The notes beneath the pieces were generated by a model. It was not told the DNA's origin, searched no databases, and saw nothing but the letters and a program-made list of their open reading frames with translations. Below, piece after piece: positions 30,035 to 38,408 of a stretch of 64,000 nt of DNA. How positions within the stretch are numbered: position 1 is the first letter of the stretch; each line of letters begins with the position of its first letter. The DNA comes from Pseudooceanicola sp050897975 (lineage in GTDB: Bacteria; Pseudomonadota; Alphaproteobacteria; Rhodobacterales; Rhodobacteraceae). A program made the translations under genes and the position numbers. The stretch is taken from NCBI RefSeq assembly GCF_050897975.1, contig NZ_JBPAXY010000002.1, positions 186,001 to 250,000 of the forward strand, in the 5' to 3' direction.

Positions 30035-31426
30035 TCAGGCGGTCGCGCCCTCGGCCAGTGCAGCCAGGGACCGGGCCAGGCTTTCTTCCTCGACCGCGCG
30101 ATAGAGCTCCATCTCGGGCGTGACGGCACAGCCCAGCGCCGCCTCGAAGGCGTCCTGGCTGGCGGTCTCGTCGAAGTTGGACTGCGCGTCGGTGCCAAGG
30201 TTCGACTGAAAGATCCCCGCCGCCGAAACCGGCAAGAAATCCTCGTAGGTTTGCGGATCGGCCACCAGCGCGCCCGCCGCCAGCAGGTCTTCGACCGCCT
30301 CGGGCGTGGGCTCCACCCCCTCGGGCAGCGGCCCGGCGACGCGGTAGCGGAAGAAGGCCAGCCCCTCGCGGCGCAGCGTATCGGCATCGTCGGGGAAATC
30401 GGCGAAGGCGGCGGTCAGGGCGGTGACGTAATCCGTCGCCCCCTCGCCCGCCGCGCCCACGGCGGCACGGCTGCGCGCCTCCGCCAGGCAGCGGTCATAC
30501 AGCGCCCGGCCCGCGGGCGTCAGGGCAACGCCGCGCTGTTCGATCTCGCCGAAGCGCGCGGTATGGGTGCCCTCTTCGCCATTGGCGCCGCCCTCGCCGG
30601 GGAACAGGATCGGCTCTTCCAGCGCCTTGAACGAGGTCTGGCGCAACAGGATGTCGGTGGCGCGGCGCGGCGGCCCCTCGATCACCGCCTTGGGGGCGAT
30701 GCCGCGCGCGGGCATCCCGGCCTGCACCGAGTCGATGTCCAGGGTGCGCGGCGTCAGGTGGTTGATGTGCGGCCCGTGGAAACAGACCACATCGGCGATC
30801 AGCCGGTGTTCGGCGGCCAGCCGCGCGTAAGTCTGCGCCGTCACCGTGGCGTCGGAATGCCAGCGGAAGGTTTCCAGCGCCTCGGCCACGAAGTCGGCCG
30901 CATCCTCGGCCCCCAGCCCGCCCTCGGCCTCGGCCTGGGCGATCAGCTCGAGGCAGCGCGGGGTGACGATGGCGCGGCGCGACAGGATCTCGGCGGCCTC
31001 GGCGGCCAGGGCGCGATCCTCCAGCAGCTCCAGCCGGATCAGCGAGGTGAAGACGCGGAAGGGATTGCGCGCCAGCGCCTCGGTGGTGACGGGGCGGAAG
31101 GCGGTGGAATGCACCGGCAGCCCGGCGACCGACAGGTCGTAGTAGCCCACGGGCGACATGCCCAGCACCGCGAACATGCGCCGGATGTTGTAGAGTTCTT
31201 CCGCTGTGCCTAAGCGAATCGCCCCGTGGCGTTCCACGTCCAGCCGCGACAGCTCGTCGGCGGCCTCCAGCCGGGCCTTCAGCGCCGGATCGGCGGCCAT
31301 GACCTCGGCGTTCACGTCGCGCACCAGCTCTATCAGGGTGCCATATTGCGGCACCTCCTGGCGGTACATCTCGGACATGGCCTGGGAAAACAGCGTGCGG
31401 ATCTCGTCGGCGGGCAGATGGGTCAT
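30035..31426 (-). CDS. hglS: 2-oxoadipate dioxygenase/decarboxylase (DUF1338, HglS)
   Basis: 463-residue iron(II) enzyme that converts 2-oxoadipate to D-2-hydroxyglutarate, the key step of D-lysine/pipecolate breakdown described in Pseudomonas putida. The metal-ligand positions of that enzyme (two His and a Glu) fit here as His67 in VERHGAIRLG, His223 in HINHLTPRTLDID and Glu294 in RFGEIEQRG. Substrate-binding arginines are probably in FRPVTTEALARNPFRVF. Family length is normal. CGAGGAGGAGA precedes the ATG. It is the last gene of the operon amaB-amaA-hglS, 45 bases after amaA. Confidence 0.92.
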   Translation of the reverse strand: MTHLPADEIRTLFSQAMSEMYRQEVPQYGTLIELVRDVNAEVMAADPALKARLEAADELSRLDVERHGAIRLGTAEELYNIRRMFAVLGMSPVGYYDLSVAGLPVHSTAFRPVTTEALARNPFRVFTSLIRLELLEDRALAAEAAEILSRRAIVTPRCLELIAQAEAEGGLGAEDAADFVAEALETFRWHSDATVTAQTYARLAAEHRLIADVVCFHGPHINHLTPRTLDIDSVQAGMPARGIAPKAVIEGPPRRATDILLRQTSFKALEEPILFPGEGGANGEEGTHTARFGEIEQRGVALTPAGRALYDRCLAEARSRAAVGAAGEGATDYVTALTAAFADFPDDADTLRREGLAFFRYRVAGPLPEGVEPTPEAVEDLLAAGALVADPQTYEDFLPVSAAGIFQSNLGTDAQSNFDETASQDAFEAALGCAVTPEMELYRAVEEESLARSLAALAEGATA

Positions 31427-31471
31427 GGGGTCTCCTCCTCGGGTCGTCGGGCGCGCGGGTCTTGGCCCGGA

Positions 31472-32743
31472 TCAGCGCGGGCGCATCGTGGCATGGGTCA
31501 GGGTGGCGCCGAACTCGTAATAGGCCTCGTGCAGGCCGCGCAGATGTTCCTTGTAGCCCTTCATCACCGGCAGCGGGAAGGCCGCCGGGTCATCGCGCAG
31601 CAGGGCCTGGGCGGCGGCGGTGCCAAAAACCGTCCCGGGCGAGATGCCACGACCCGAATAGCCGAAGACCGCATAGGCCGAGGGGCCGAAGTTCACCACC
31701 TTGGGGATATGGTCGCGGGTCATGGCGATCTTGCCGCGCCACTGGTGCTCGAAGGGCAGGTCGCCCAGATCGGGGTAGAGCGCGCGCAGCTTGCGCCGCG
31801 CCCAGCCGGCATGGACCGCGCGCCCCAACCCCTCGGCATTGCCCATGCCGCCGACGATCAGCCGCCCCGCCGCGTCCAGCCGGATCGAGGACATGACCAG
31901 CGCCGTGTCCCAGCAGCCCTCGGCCCCGGGCAGCACCTTGGCGCGGGCCGCCTCGGGCAGGGGGGCGGTGGCGAACTGGCTGTAGTTCACCACGACGAAT
32001 TGCGGCGCGAAGGCCCCGGCGATCCCCTCGTGATAGGCATTGGTGGCCAGAAGCAGTTTCGGCGCCCGGACGTTGTGGCCATTGGCGGTGACTGTCCAAA
32101 GGCCGTCGCCATGGGCAATGGCGGTGACGGGCGAGTTTTCATGCACCCTTGCGCCCAGCCCCTGGGCGGCGCGGGCCAGGCCGGTGCAATAGGCCAGCGG
32201 CTGCACCGTGCCCGCGCGCGGATCCAGCAGGGCGCCATGAAAGGCCGCGCTGCCGGTGCGGCGGGCGGTCTCCTCGGCGTCCAGCAGTTGCAGCGGCGCG
32301 CCGTGACGGTTGCCCTGGCGGAACCGGTCCTGCAATTCGGCAAAGCCCTTGGGGGAATGGGCCAGATGCAGGGTGCCATTGCGGGTGGCCTCGCAGGCGA
32401 TGCCATGTTCGGCCACCCGGTCAAAGACCATCTGCGGCCCCTGCCCCAGGGCCTCGACCAGGCGGGCGCCGTCGGCCTCGCCCATCTGGGCCAGCACCTC
32501 GTCCGGGGGCAGCCAGAGGCCCGCGTTGACCAGCCCCACGTTGCGGCCCGACCCGCCATGGGCAATCGTGTTGGCCTCTAGCAGGACGACCGAGGCGCCC
32601 TGTTTCGCCGCCTCCAGCGCGCAGGCGGCGCCGGTAAAGCCCGCGCCGATCACCACCAGATCGGCGCGCAGATCCTCGGCCAGCGGCGTGGTGGCCAGGC
32701 CTTCGACGCTGCTGGCGCGCCACAGGTTGCCGTCAGATGTCAA
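31472..32743 (-). CDS. amaA: FAD-dependent L-pipecolate oxidase
   Basis: 423-residue DAO-family flavoprotein. The dinucleotide fold LVVIGAGFTGAACALEAAKQ near residue 29 is followed by VVLLEANTIAHGGSGRNVGL, whose SGRN motif is typical of AmaA/PuuB-like amine oxidases. The C-terminal FGYSGRGISPGTVFGTAAAQ binds FAD. By context it oxidises L-pipecolate to piperideine-6-carboxylate, the substrate of the adjoining AmaB. The start overlaps the amaB stop by 11 bases, so the two are translationally coupled. Gamma-glutamylputrescine oxidase is the main alternative, but neighbours do not favour it. Confidence 0.85.
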   Translation of the reverse strand: MTSDGNLWRASSVEGLATTPLAEDLRADLVVIGAGFTGAACALEAAKQGASVVLLEANTIAHGGSGRNVGLVNAGLWLPPDEVLAQMGEADGARLVEALGQGPQMVFDRVAEHGIACEATRNGTLHLAHSPKGFAELQDRFRQGNRHGAPLQLLDAEETARRTGSAAFHGALLDPRAGTVQPLAYCTGLARAAQGLGARVHENSPVTAIAHGDGLWTVTANGHNVRAPKLLLATNAYHEGIAGAFAPQFVVVNYSQFATAPLPEAARAKVLPGAEGCWDTALVMSSIRLDAAGRLIVGGMGNAEGLGRAVHAGWARRKLRALYPDLGDLPFEHQWRGKIAMTRDHIPKVVNFGPSAYAVFGYSGRGISPGTVFGTAAAQALLRDDPAAFPLPVMKGYKEHLRGLHEAYYEFGATLTHATMRPR

Positions 32744-34235
32744 ACTTCACCCCCTGGGCCAGCGGCAGCTCGGCCGAATAGTTCACCGTCGAGGTCTGCC
32801 GCCGCATATAGCCCTTCCAGGCGTCCGAGCCGCTTTCGCGCCCGCCGCCGGTGTCCTTCTCGCCGCCGAAGGCGCCGCCGATCTCGGCCCCCGAGGGGCC
32901 GATGTTGACGTTGGCGATACCGCAATCCGACCCGCTGGCCGAGACAAAGGTCTCCGCCTCGCGCACGTTCAGGGTGAAGATGCAGGACGACAGCCCCTGG
33001 GGCACGTCGTTCTGCATTGCGATGGCCTCGTCAAGCGTCTCATAGCTCATGACGTAAAGGATGGGGGCGAAGGTCTCGGCCCGCACGATCTCGGTCTGGG
33101 CGGGCATCTCGACCAGGGCGGGCGCGGCATAGGCGCCGTTCCCGACCCCTTCGACCGGGGTGCCGCCGTGGACGGTGCCGCCCTGGGCGCGGGCCGCCGC
33201 CAGGGCCGCCTGCATCCCGGTCAGGGCCTCGGGGTCGATCAGCGGGCCGATCAGCGTGCCCTCCGCACGCGGGTCGCCGATGGTCAGCGAGCCATAGGCC
33301 TGTTTCAGCTTCGCCAGCAGTTCGTCGCGGATCGAGCTATGCACGATCAGGCGGCGCAGCGAGGTACAGCGCTGCCCGGCGGTGCCCACGGCGGAAAAGA
33401 CGATGGCCCGCACCGCCATGTCCAGATCGGCCGAGGGGGCGACGATCATCGCGTTATTGCCCCCCAGTTCCAGGATCGAGCGGCCAAAGCGCGCCGCCAC
33501 CTTGGGCCCCACGGCGGCCCCCATGCGGGTGGATCCGGTGGCCGACAGGATCGGCACATCGCGCGAGGCGACCAGCGCCTCGCCCAGATCGGCACCGCCC
33601 ACCACCACCTGCAACAGCCCCTCGGGCGCCTCTTCGCCGAACCGCGCCACGGCCCGGTCAAAGATCGCCTGGGTCGCCAGGGCACAGAGCGGCGTCTTTT
33701 CCGAGGGCTTCCAGATCACCGGATCGCCGCAGACCAGCGCCAGCGCCGCGTTCCAGGCCCAGGGCGCCACGGGGAAGTTGAAGGCGGTGATCACCCCACA
33801 GGGGCCCATCGGGTGCCAGGTCTCGCTCATCCGGTGGCCGGGGCGTTCCGAGGCGATGGTCAGACCGTAAAGCTGGCGCGACAGGCCGACGGCGAAATCA
33901 CAGATGTCGATCATCTCTTGCACCTCTCCCAGGCCTTCCGAGGTGATCTTGCCCGCCTCCAGGGTGACCACCGCGCCCAGCTCCGCCTTGGCGGCGCGCA
34001 GTTCCTCGCCCAGCAGGCGCACCAGCTCGCCCCGGCGCGGCGCGGGCACCTGGCGCCAGGCGGCAAAGGCGGCCTGGGCGCGGGCGATCACGGCGGGCAT
34101 TTCGGCCAGGGGCGTCTCGGCCAGGCGCGCCACCTGTGTCCCGTCGATGGGCGAGCGCACCGACAGGTCGCCTCCGGTCAGTTGGGCCTGGGTCAGTCCG
34201 GCGGCGGCAAGGGTCTCGGCATGGGTCGCGGGCAT
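32733..34235 (-). CDS. amaB: L-aminoadipate-semialdehyde/piperideine-6-carboxylate dehydrogenase (ALDH7)
   Basis: 500-residue aldehyde dehydrogenase of the antiquitin (ALDH7) type, oxidising 2-aminoadipate semialdehyde, in equilibrium with piperideine-6-carboxylate, to 2-aminoadipate. Motifs are GVITAFNFPVAPWAWNAALA near 149, TGSTRMG, the general base Glu in LELGGNNAMI, and the catalytic Cys in GTAGQRCTSLRRLIVH. The AFNFPVAPWAWN and NIGPSGAEIGGAFGGEKDTG segments are antiquitin-specific. It is the first gene of the operon, divergent from the LysR gene. GAAAGGACC precedes the ATG. Confidence 0.92.
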   Translation of the reverse strand: MPATHAETLAAAGLTQAQLTGGDLSVRSPIDGTQVARLAETPLAEMPAVIARAQAAFAAWRQVPAPRRGELVRLLGEELRAAKAELGAVVTLEAGKITSEGLGEVQEMIDICDFAVGLSRQLYGLTIASERPGHRMSETWHPMGPCGVITAFNFPVAPWAWNAALALVCGDPVIWKPSEKTPLCALATQAIFDRAVARFGEEAPEGLLQVVVGGADLGEALVASRDVPILSATGSTRMGAAVGPKVAARFGRSILELGGNNAMIVAPSADLDMAVRAIVFSAVGTAGQRCTSLRRLIVHSSIRDELLAKLKQAYGSLTIGDPRAEGTLIGPLIDPEALTGMQAALAAARAQGGTVHGGTPVEGVGNGAYAAPALVEMPAQTEIVRAETFAPILYVMSYETLDEAIAMQNDVPQGLSSCIFTLNVREAETFVSASGSDCGIANVNIGPSGAEIGGAFGGEKDTGGGRESGSDAWKGYMRRQTSTVNYSAELPLAQGVKFDI

Positions 34236-34389
34236 GGGGCGGTCCTTTCGGGATCTGGGGAAGGGCCCCGATCAAAACCCCCGGCGCGGGGCCGGGTCAG
34301 GCGGGGTGATCGGCGCTTTGCGACAGGCTAGCCGCTGACAGAGCCTGCCAGAAGCGATAGAAATTCCCAAAGCTTGGAGAAAACCTCAC

Positions 34390-35301
34390 ATGATCGCCCC
34401 GCGCCGCTTTCTACCCTCGATCCCCTCTCTGCTGGCGCTAGAGGCGGTGGACCGGCTGGGATCGGCCACCGCCGCGGGGCAGGAACTGTCGCTGACCCAT
34501 TCCGCCGTGTCGCGCCAGTTGAAGGTGCTGGAGGGGCAATTGGGCGTCACCCTGCTGGTGCGCGAGGGGAAGGGGCTGGCGCTGACCCCCGCCGGGGCCA
34601 GCTATGCCCGCTCGGTCCGAGACTGCCTGGCTGATCTGGCCCAGGCCAGCCTGCGGTTGCGCGCCAGCGGGCCGCGCGACAGCCTCAGCCTGGCCCTGCC
34701 ACCCAGTTTCGGCCTCTACTGGATGGGGCCGCGCCTGCACGCCTTCCTGCGCGCCCATCCCGATCTGCTGGTGAACCAAAGCACCCGCAGCGCGCCCTTT
34801 GATTTCGCCCGGGAAAAGTTCGACGCGGCGGTGCATTACGGCCCCGAGGACTGGCCCGGGGTGCATTACCTGCCGCTGACCCGCGAGAGGGTGATTCCCA
34901 TGGCCGCCCCGGCGCGTCTGGCGGGCGGGCCGCTGACCCCCGAGGCGCTGCGGGCCGAGCCGCTGTTGCACCTCGACAGCCGCCCCGGCGCCTGGGAGGA
35001 CTGGTTCGCCCATCACGGGATCGAGGCCGGGCAGCTGCGCGGGATGCTGTTTGACCAGTTCACCACCATGGCCGAAGCGGCGGCGGCGGGCTTTGGCCTG
35101 GCCCTCTTGCCCGACTATCTGGCCCAGGCCGAAGAGGCCCGGGGCCGCCTGGCCCGCGCCTACCCTGCGCCGCTGGCGCTGGAGGACCGCTATGCGCTGG
35201 TCTGGCCGCGCCACAGCACGCCGAAACCCGCCCTGCGGCTGCTGATCGACTGGCTGCGTGCAGAGGGCGCGGCGGAAGAAGGCCCGGGCGCGCCGCTCTA
35301 A
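34390..35301 (+). CDS. LysR family regulator of the pipecolate operon
   Basis: 303-residue LysR regulator of the GcvA-like subgroup. The winged helix-turn-helix is at about residues 11-70 (GSATAAGQELSLTHSAVSRQ, LKVLEGQLGVTLLVREGKGL); a type 2 periplasmic-like effector domain follows. GGAG stands nine bases before the ATG. It is divergent from amaB across 154 bases, the classic arrangement for LysR control of the adjoining operon; the inducer may be pipecolate or a downstream acid. Its stop overlaps the convergent esterase gene by four bases. Confidence 0.9.
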   Translation: MIAPRRFLPSIPSLLALEAVDRLGSATAAGQELSLTHSAVSRQLKVLEGQLGVTLLVREGKGLALTPAGASYARSVRDCLADLAQASLRLRASGPRDSLSLALPPSFGLYWMGPRLHAFLRAHPDLLVNQSTRSAPFDFAREKFDAAVHYGPEDWPGVHYLPLTRERVIPMAAPARLAGGPLTPEALRAEPLLHLDSRPGAWEDWFAHHGIEAGQLRGMLFDQFTTMAEAAAAGFGLALLPDYLAQAEEARGRLARAYPAPLALEDRYALVWPRHSTPKPALRLLIDWLRAEGAAEEGPGAPL

Positions 35302-36131
35302 TCGTTCAGGAAGGCATGGGCGGCGGCCAGAAAGCCCGGGATCGCGCCGCCATGGCCTACCCCGTCGAGGGTGACGAACCGCGCGCCCATCTCGGCGGCC
35401 ATGCGCCGCGCCCGCCCGGCCATGTCGCGATCGCGCAGCCGCGCCACGCGGTCGGGCGGCGCGCCCGCCGCCGCGGCCGCCTCGGGCTCTTCCTGGGCGC
35501 CCAGGGTGATCAGCACCCGCCCGCCGGGGCGGGGCGCGGCGGCAAACAGCCCCTCGGGGTCGGTCCAGATCGAGGGGCTGCCCGCCGCCACATGGGAGAA
35601 GAGGGCGGGATGGGCCGCCCGCGCCTGAAGGGCGAAGGCGCCGCCGAAGGAATGACCCAGGATCATCCGCCGCGCCGGATCCACCGGCAACGCCGCCTCG
35701 ATCCGCGCCCGCAGGGGGCCGGTCAGCAGGGCCAGCGTCGCCGCCGCCTGTGCCCCCACCAGATCCGCGCCGCGCCGGTCGCAGTCGATCAGCGCCTGGC
35801 TGGGCCAGCCCAGCCCCACGATCACCGCCGGGACGCGCGCGCCCTGCGCCGGGCCGCCCTCTGCCCGGGCCTCCAGATCGCAAAGCGTGCCAAAGCTCCA
35901 CCCGGCATCCATGGCGTAGATCACCCCGTAGCCGCCCGGCGGCGGCGCGGCGGCGGGGCGGCAGACCACGACCCGCAGCCCGCCGCCGGGTGAGGGCAGA
36001 TCGAACTCGGTCACCCGGTCCAAGCGCCGCACCGCGCCGAGGCCCGGCGGGTTCCCCCCGGCCCCGTCGGGGCCGGGGGGTTCGTTTTGGCCCCCCGCAG
36101 GCCCGGGGGGACAGGTCGAAGAGGCTGGCAT
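35298..36131 (-). CDS. Alpha/beta hydrolase, Fes/IroE-like siderophore esterase
   Basis: 277-residue hydrolase of the putative-esterase family that includes Fes and IroE. The nucleophile elbow is MILGHSFGGAFALQARAAHP near residue 160, with GSPSIWTDPEGLF after it and the likely catalytic His in DGVGHGGAIPGFL. YAMDAGWSFGTL matches the oxyanion region. The first about 35 residues are Pro/Gly-rich and are encoded over a very strong hairpin (36054-36080); AAGGAG before the ATG at 36131 nonetheless supports this start. No signal peptide, so cytoplasmic: it likely cuts iron-siderophore esters after uptake through the adjoining TonB receptor, 27 bases upstream. Confidence 0.82.
   Translation of the reverse strand: MPASSTCPPGPAGGQNEPPGPDGAGGNPPGLGAVRRLDRVTEFDLPSPGGGLRVVVCRPAAAPPPGGYGVIYAMDAGWSFGTLCDLEARAEGGPAQGARVPAVIVGLGWPSQALIDCDRRGADLVGAQAAATLALLTGPLRARIEAALPVDPARRMILGHSFGGAFALQARAAHPALFSHVAAGSPSIWTDPEGLFAAAPRPGGRVLITLGAQEEPEAAAAAGAPPDRVARLRDRDMAGRARRMAAEMGARFVTLDGVGHGGAIPGFLAAAHAFLND
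36054..36080. repeat. Perfect 12-bp GC hairpin inside the esterase 5' coding end
   Basis: CCCCCCGGCCCC (36054-36065), loop GTC, GGGGCCGGGGGG (36069-36080). It begins about 50 bases after the esterase ATG on the transcript. Read as protein it gives the unusual Pro/Gly-rich N-terminus. It could slow translation or reduce esterase message relative to the receptor. Confidence 0.75.
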
Positions 36132-36158
36132 CGCGCTGGCTCCTTCCAGGGGCTGAGC

Positions 36159-38282
36159 TCAGAACTTCTTCGTCAGCGACATGTTGAAGGTGCGCGGCGC
36201 GCCACGGAAGTTGAACACCACGTTGCTGCCGACGCGGGAATAGTAATCCTCGTCAAAGGCGTTATCGACGCCCAGACGCAGCACGGTATCCTGGCCCAGA
36301 TCCTTGGCCGCCATCAGGTCGACCACGTTATAGGCAGGCGCCGTGATGCCGCGCGACGAGAACTCGGACATCGAGGTCAGCCGCCCGCCAAAGCTCCAGC
36401 CCTGCAACGGCCCTTCGGTCACATCGTAAAGCGCGGTCAGCTTCAGCATGTGTTCGGGCGTGTAGGTCGAGAAGACGGCGCCGGAGTTCGGCCCCTCCAG
36501 GTACTCGGTTTCCGTGTAGGTATAGCCCGCCGACAGGTGCAGGTTCGGGATCACCTCGCCCGAAACCTCAGTCTCGAACCCGCGCGAACGCACGTCGCCC
36601 TCGGGTTCGGCATAGTCCGTGCCGCGCACGGCGACAGAGCGGTTCACCTGGCGCAGATCGAAGAGCGCGGCGGAGTAGTTCAGCCCGTAGGCCAGCTCGC
36701 CCTTCACGCCCAGCTCGTACTGGCGACCTTCCAGCGGGTCCAGCGTATCGCCATTCACGTCCAGCTCGTATTGCGGGATGAAGATCTCGGAATAGCTGGC
36801 GTAGAGGGTGGCGGCGGGGGACAGCTCGTAGGTCAGGCCGGCGAAGGGGGTGACCTTGCCGTCAATGTCGGTGCTGTCCAGATCGCGGGCGGTGCCGATG
36901 GTGCCCGAGCGCACATCGCCGTCATACCAGCTGACGCGGGCGCCGCCGATCAGGGTCAGCCGGTCGGAGGGTTTCACCCGAAGCTGGGCGTAAAGCCCGG
37001 TCGAGGTGATGTCGCGCTCTTCCAGCGTGGTGTAGTTTTCCGCTGGACGCGGCAGGCTGGCCACGTCGTCGGTGTCCAGATCCCAGCTGCCATTGGCCGC
37101 GCCGCGCAGCCCGTAGGTGGAACTGTCCAGTTTCTGCCAGTCGGCGCCCAGGATCAGGTTGCTTTCCATCAGGCCCATCTGGAAGGGGATCTCGACATGG
37201 GCATCCACCGCCAGGCTGTCCTGCTCCCAGTCCTGCCCCAGCCAGGACATGCGCGAGACCACGTTGTCGGCATCCGCCGCCGAGCCGGTATAGGCGTAGA
37301 GGAAGTCCGCCTCCTGGTGCGAGGCGCGCAGCGAGGCCTTGGCGCGGACACCGTTGGCGAAGTGATGCTCCAGCGCCAGCACCGCATCGGTGGTGGCGTT
37401 GTCAAAATGGTTCCAGTCGGCGCCGGTCGAGGTCTCGACATCCAGCCACATCAGCGACCCGTCGGCATAGGTGGGCAGGCCGTTGAAGGGGGCGATGTCG
37501 CGTTCCATATGGGCCAGCGAGAAGGTCAGCGTGGTGTCGGGCGTGATGTCCCAGGCCAGGGTGCCATAGGCCGACAGCACCCCGTTTTCCTGCCGGTCGA
37601 TGAAGCCGTCGCCATCGGCATAGGCCAGCACGGCCCGGGCGCGCAGGGTGCCCTCGGCGTTCAGAGCGCCGCCATAGTCCAGTTCGGTCCGGGTACGGCC
37701 ATTGGAATCCAGCGACAGGCTGGCATAGCCCTTGGGGTCCACCGAACTGGCCTGTTTCAGGCGCATGTTGATGGACCCGGCCGGTTCACCGGTGCCGATG
37801 AACAGCCCCGCCGGCCCCTTCAGCACCTCGACGTGGTCGACGATCGACAGGTCCGGCTGGGTGCCGTAGATCGAGCTGACCGGGGCGGGCAGGCCGTCGA
37901 AATAGAGATAGTCGAACTCGTACCCGCGCGAGAAGATCGACGAGCGGCCCGCGTCGTTGTTCAGGATCATGATGCCCGGCGTATCCGACAGCGCCTCTTC
38001 CAGCGCGCCATAGCCGCCATCCTCGATCTGCTTGCGGGTGATGACCGAGGTCGATTGCGGCACCTCGCGCGGGGTCATCGCAGCCTTCTCGCCCACCGAG
38101 ATCAGGTTGGTGGTGTAGGAATTGGTCCCTTCAGTCTCATAGCTGGACCCCTCGACGCTGATCGGTTCCAGCTCGATCACGTCCTGGGCCAGGGCGGGCG
38201 TGACCAGGGCCGGGGCGGTCAATGTGGTGCTGGCCAGCAGGGCCAGATGCAGCGCGCGGCGCGGCAGAGGGGGGCGCGTCAT
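36159..38282 (-). CDS. TonB-dependent siderophore receptor
   Basis: 707-residue outer-membrane receptor. The signal peptide (LHLALLASTTLTAPALVTPA, cut near ALA-QDV) is followed by a TonB-box-like IELEPISVEGS, a plug domain (REVPQSTSVITRKQIEDGG, VEVLKGPAGLFIGTGEPAGS) and a 22-strand type barrel ending in RTFNMSLTKKF with a terminal Phe. The plug and barrel resemble FpvA/FoxA/FhuE-type ferric siderophore receptors; no N-terminal signalling extension is present. AAGGAG precedes the ATG. Divergent AraC regulator and downstream esterase point to use of an imported ester siderophore. No synthesis genes are in the window. Confidence 0.92.
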   Translation of the reverse strand: MTRPPLPRRALHLALLASTTLTAPALVTPALAQDVIELEPISVEGSSYETEGTNSYTTNLISVGEKAAMTPREVPQSTSVITRKQIEDGGYGALEEALSDTPGIMILNNDAGRSSIFSRGYEFDYLYFDGLPAPVSSIYGTQPDLSIVDHVEVLKGPAGLFIGTGEPAGSINMRLKQASSVDPKGYASLSLDSNGRTRTELDYGGALNAEGTLRARAVLAYADGDGFIDRQENGVLSAYGTLAWDITPDTTLTFSLAHMERDIAPFNGLPTYADGSLMWLDVETSTGADWNHFDNATTDAVLALEHHFANGVRAKASLRASHQEADFLYAYTGSAADADNVVSRMSWLGQDWEQDSLAVDAHVEIPFQMGLMESNLILGADWQKLDSSTYGLRGAANGSWDLDTDDVASLPRPAENYTTLEERDITSTGLYAQLRVKPSDRLTLIGGARVSWYDGDVRSGTIGTARDLDSTDIDGKVTPFAGLTYELSPAATLYASYSEIFIPQYELDVNGDTLDPLEGRQYELGVKGELAYGLNYSAALFDLRQVNRSVAVRGTDYAEPEGDVRSRGFETEVSGEVIPNLHLSAGYTYTETEYLEGPNSGAVFSTYTPEHMLKLTALYDVTEGPLQGWSFGGRLTSMSEFSSRGITAPAYNVVDLMAAKDLGQDTVLRLGVDNAFDEDYYSRVGSNVVFNFRGAPRTFNMSLTKKF

Positions 38283-38408
38283 GAGGGGCTCCTTGATATC
38301 CGAGTGTTTTAGTCGTTATTACGGGGATCACAGGGGCTTCAGCCAGATGGGGATCTTCGCGCCAGAGCCAGATGTCTTTGCGAAACCGCCAGAGAGGCCG
38401 CGCCGCCC
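38283..38408. promoter_or_regulatory. Divergent promoter region of receptor and AraC regulator
   Basis: 126 bases, locally AT-rich at 38293-38326 (GATATCCGAGTGTTTTAGTC then GTTATTACGG), unlike the rest of the window. On the minus strand GTAATAACGACTAAAACAC precedes the receptor ribosome site. Iron-responsive control (Irr, RirA or Fur type) or AraC binding would be expected here, but I cannot match a named box. Confidence 0.45.
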
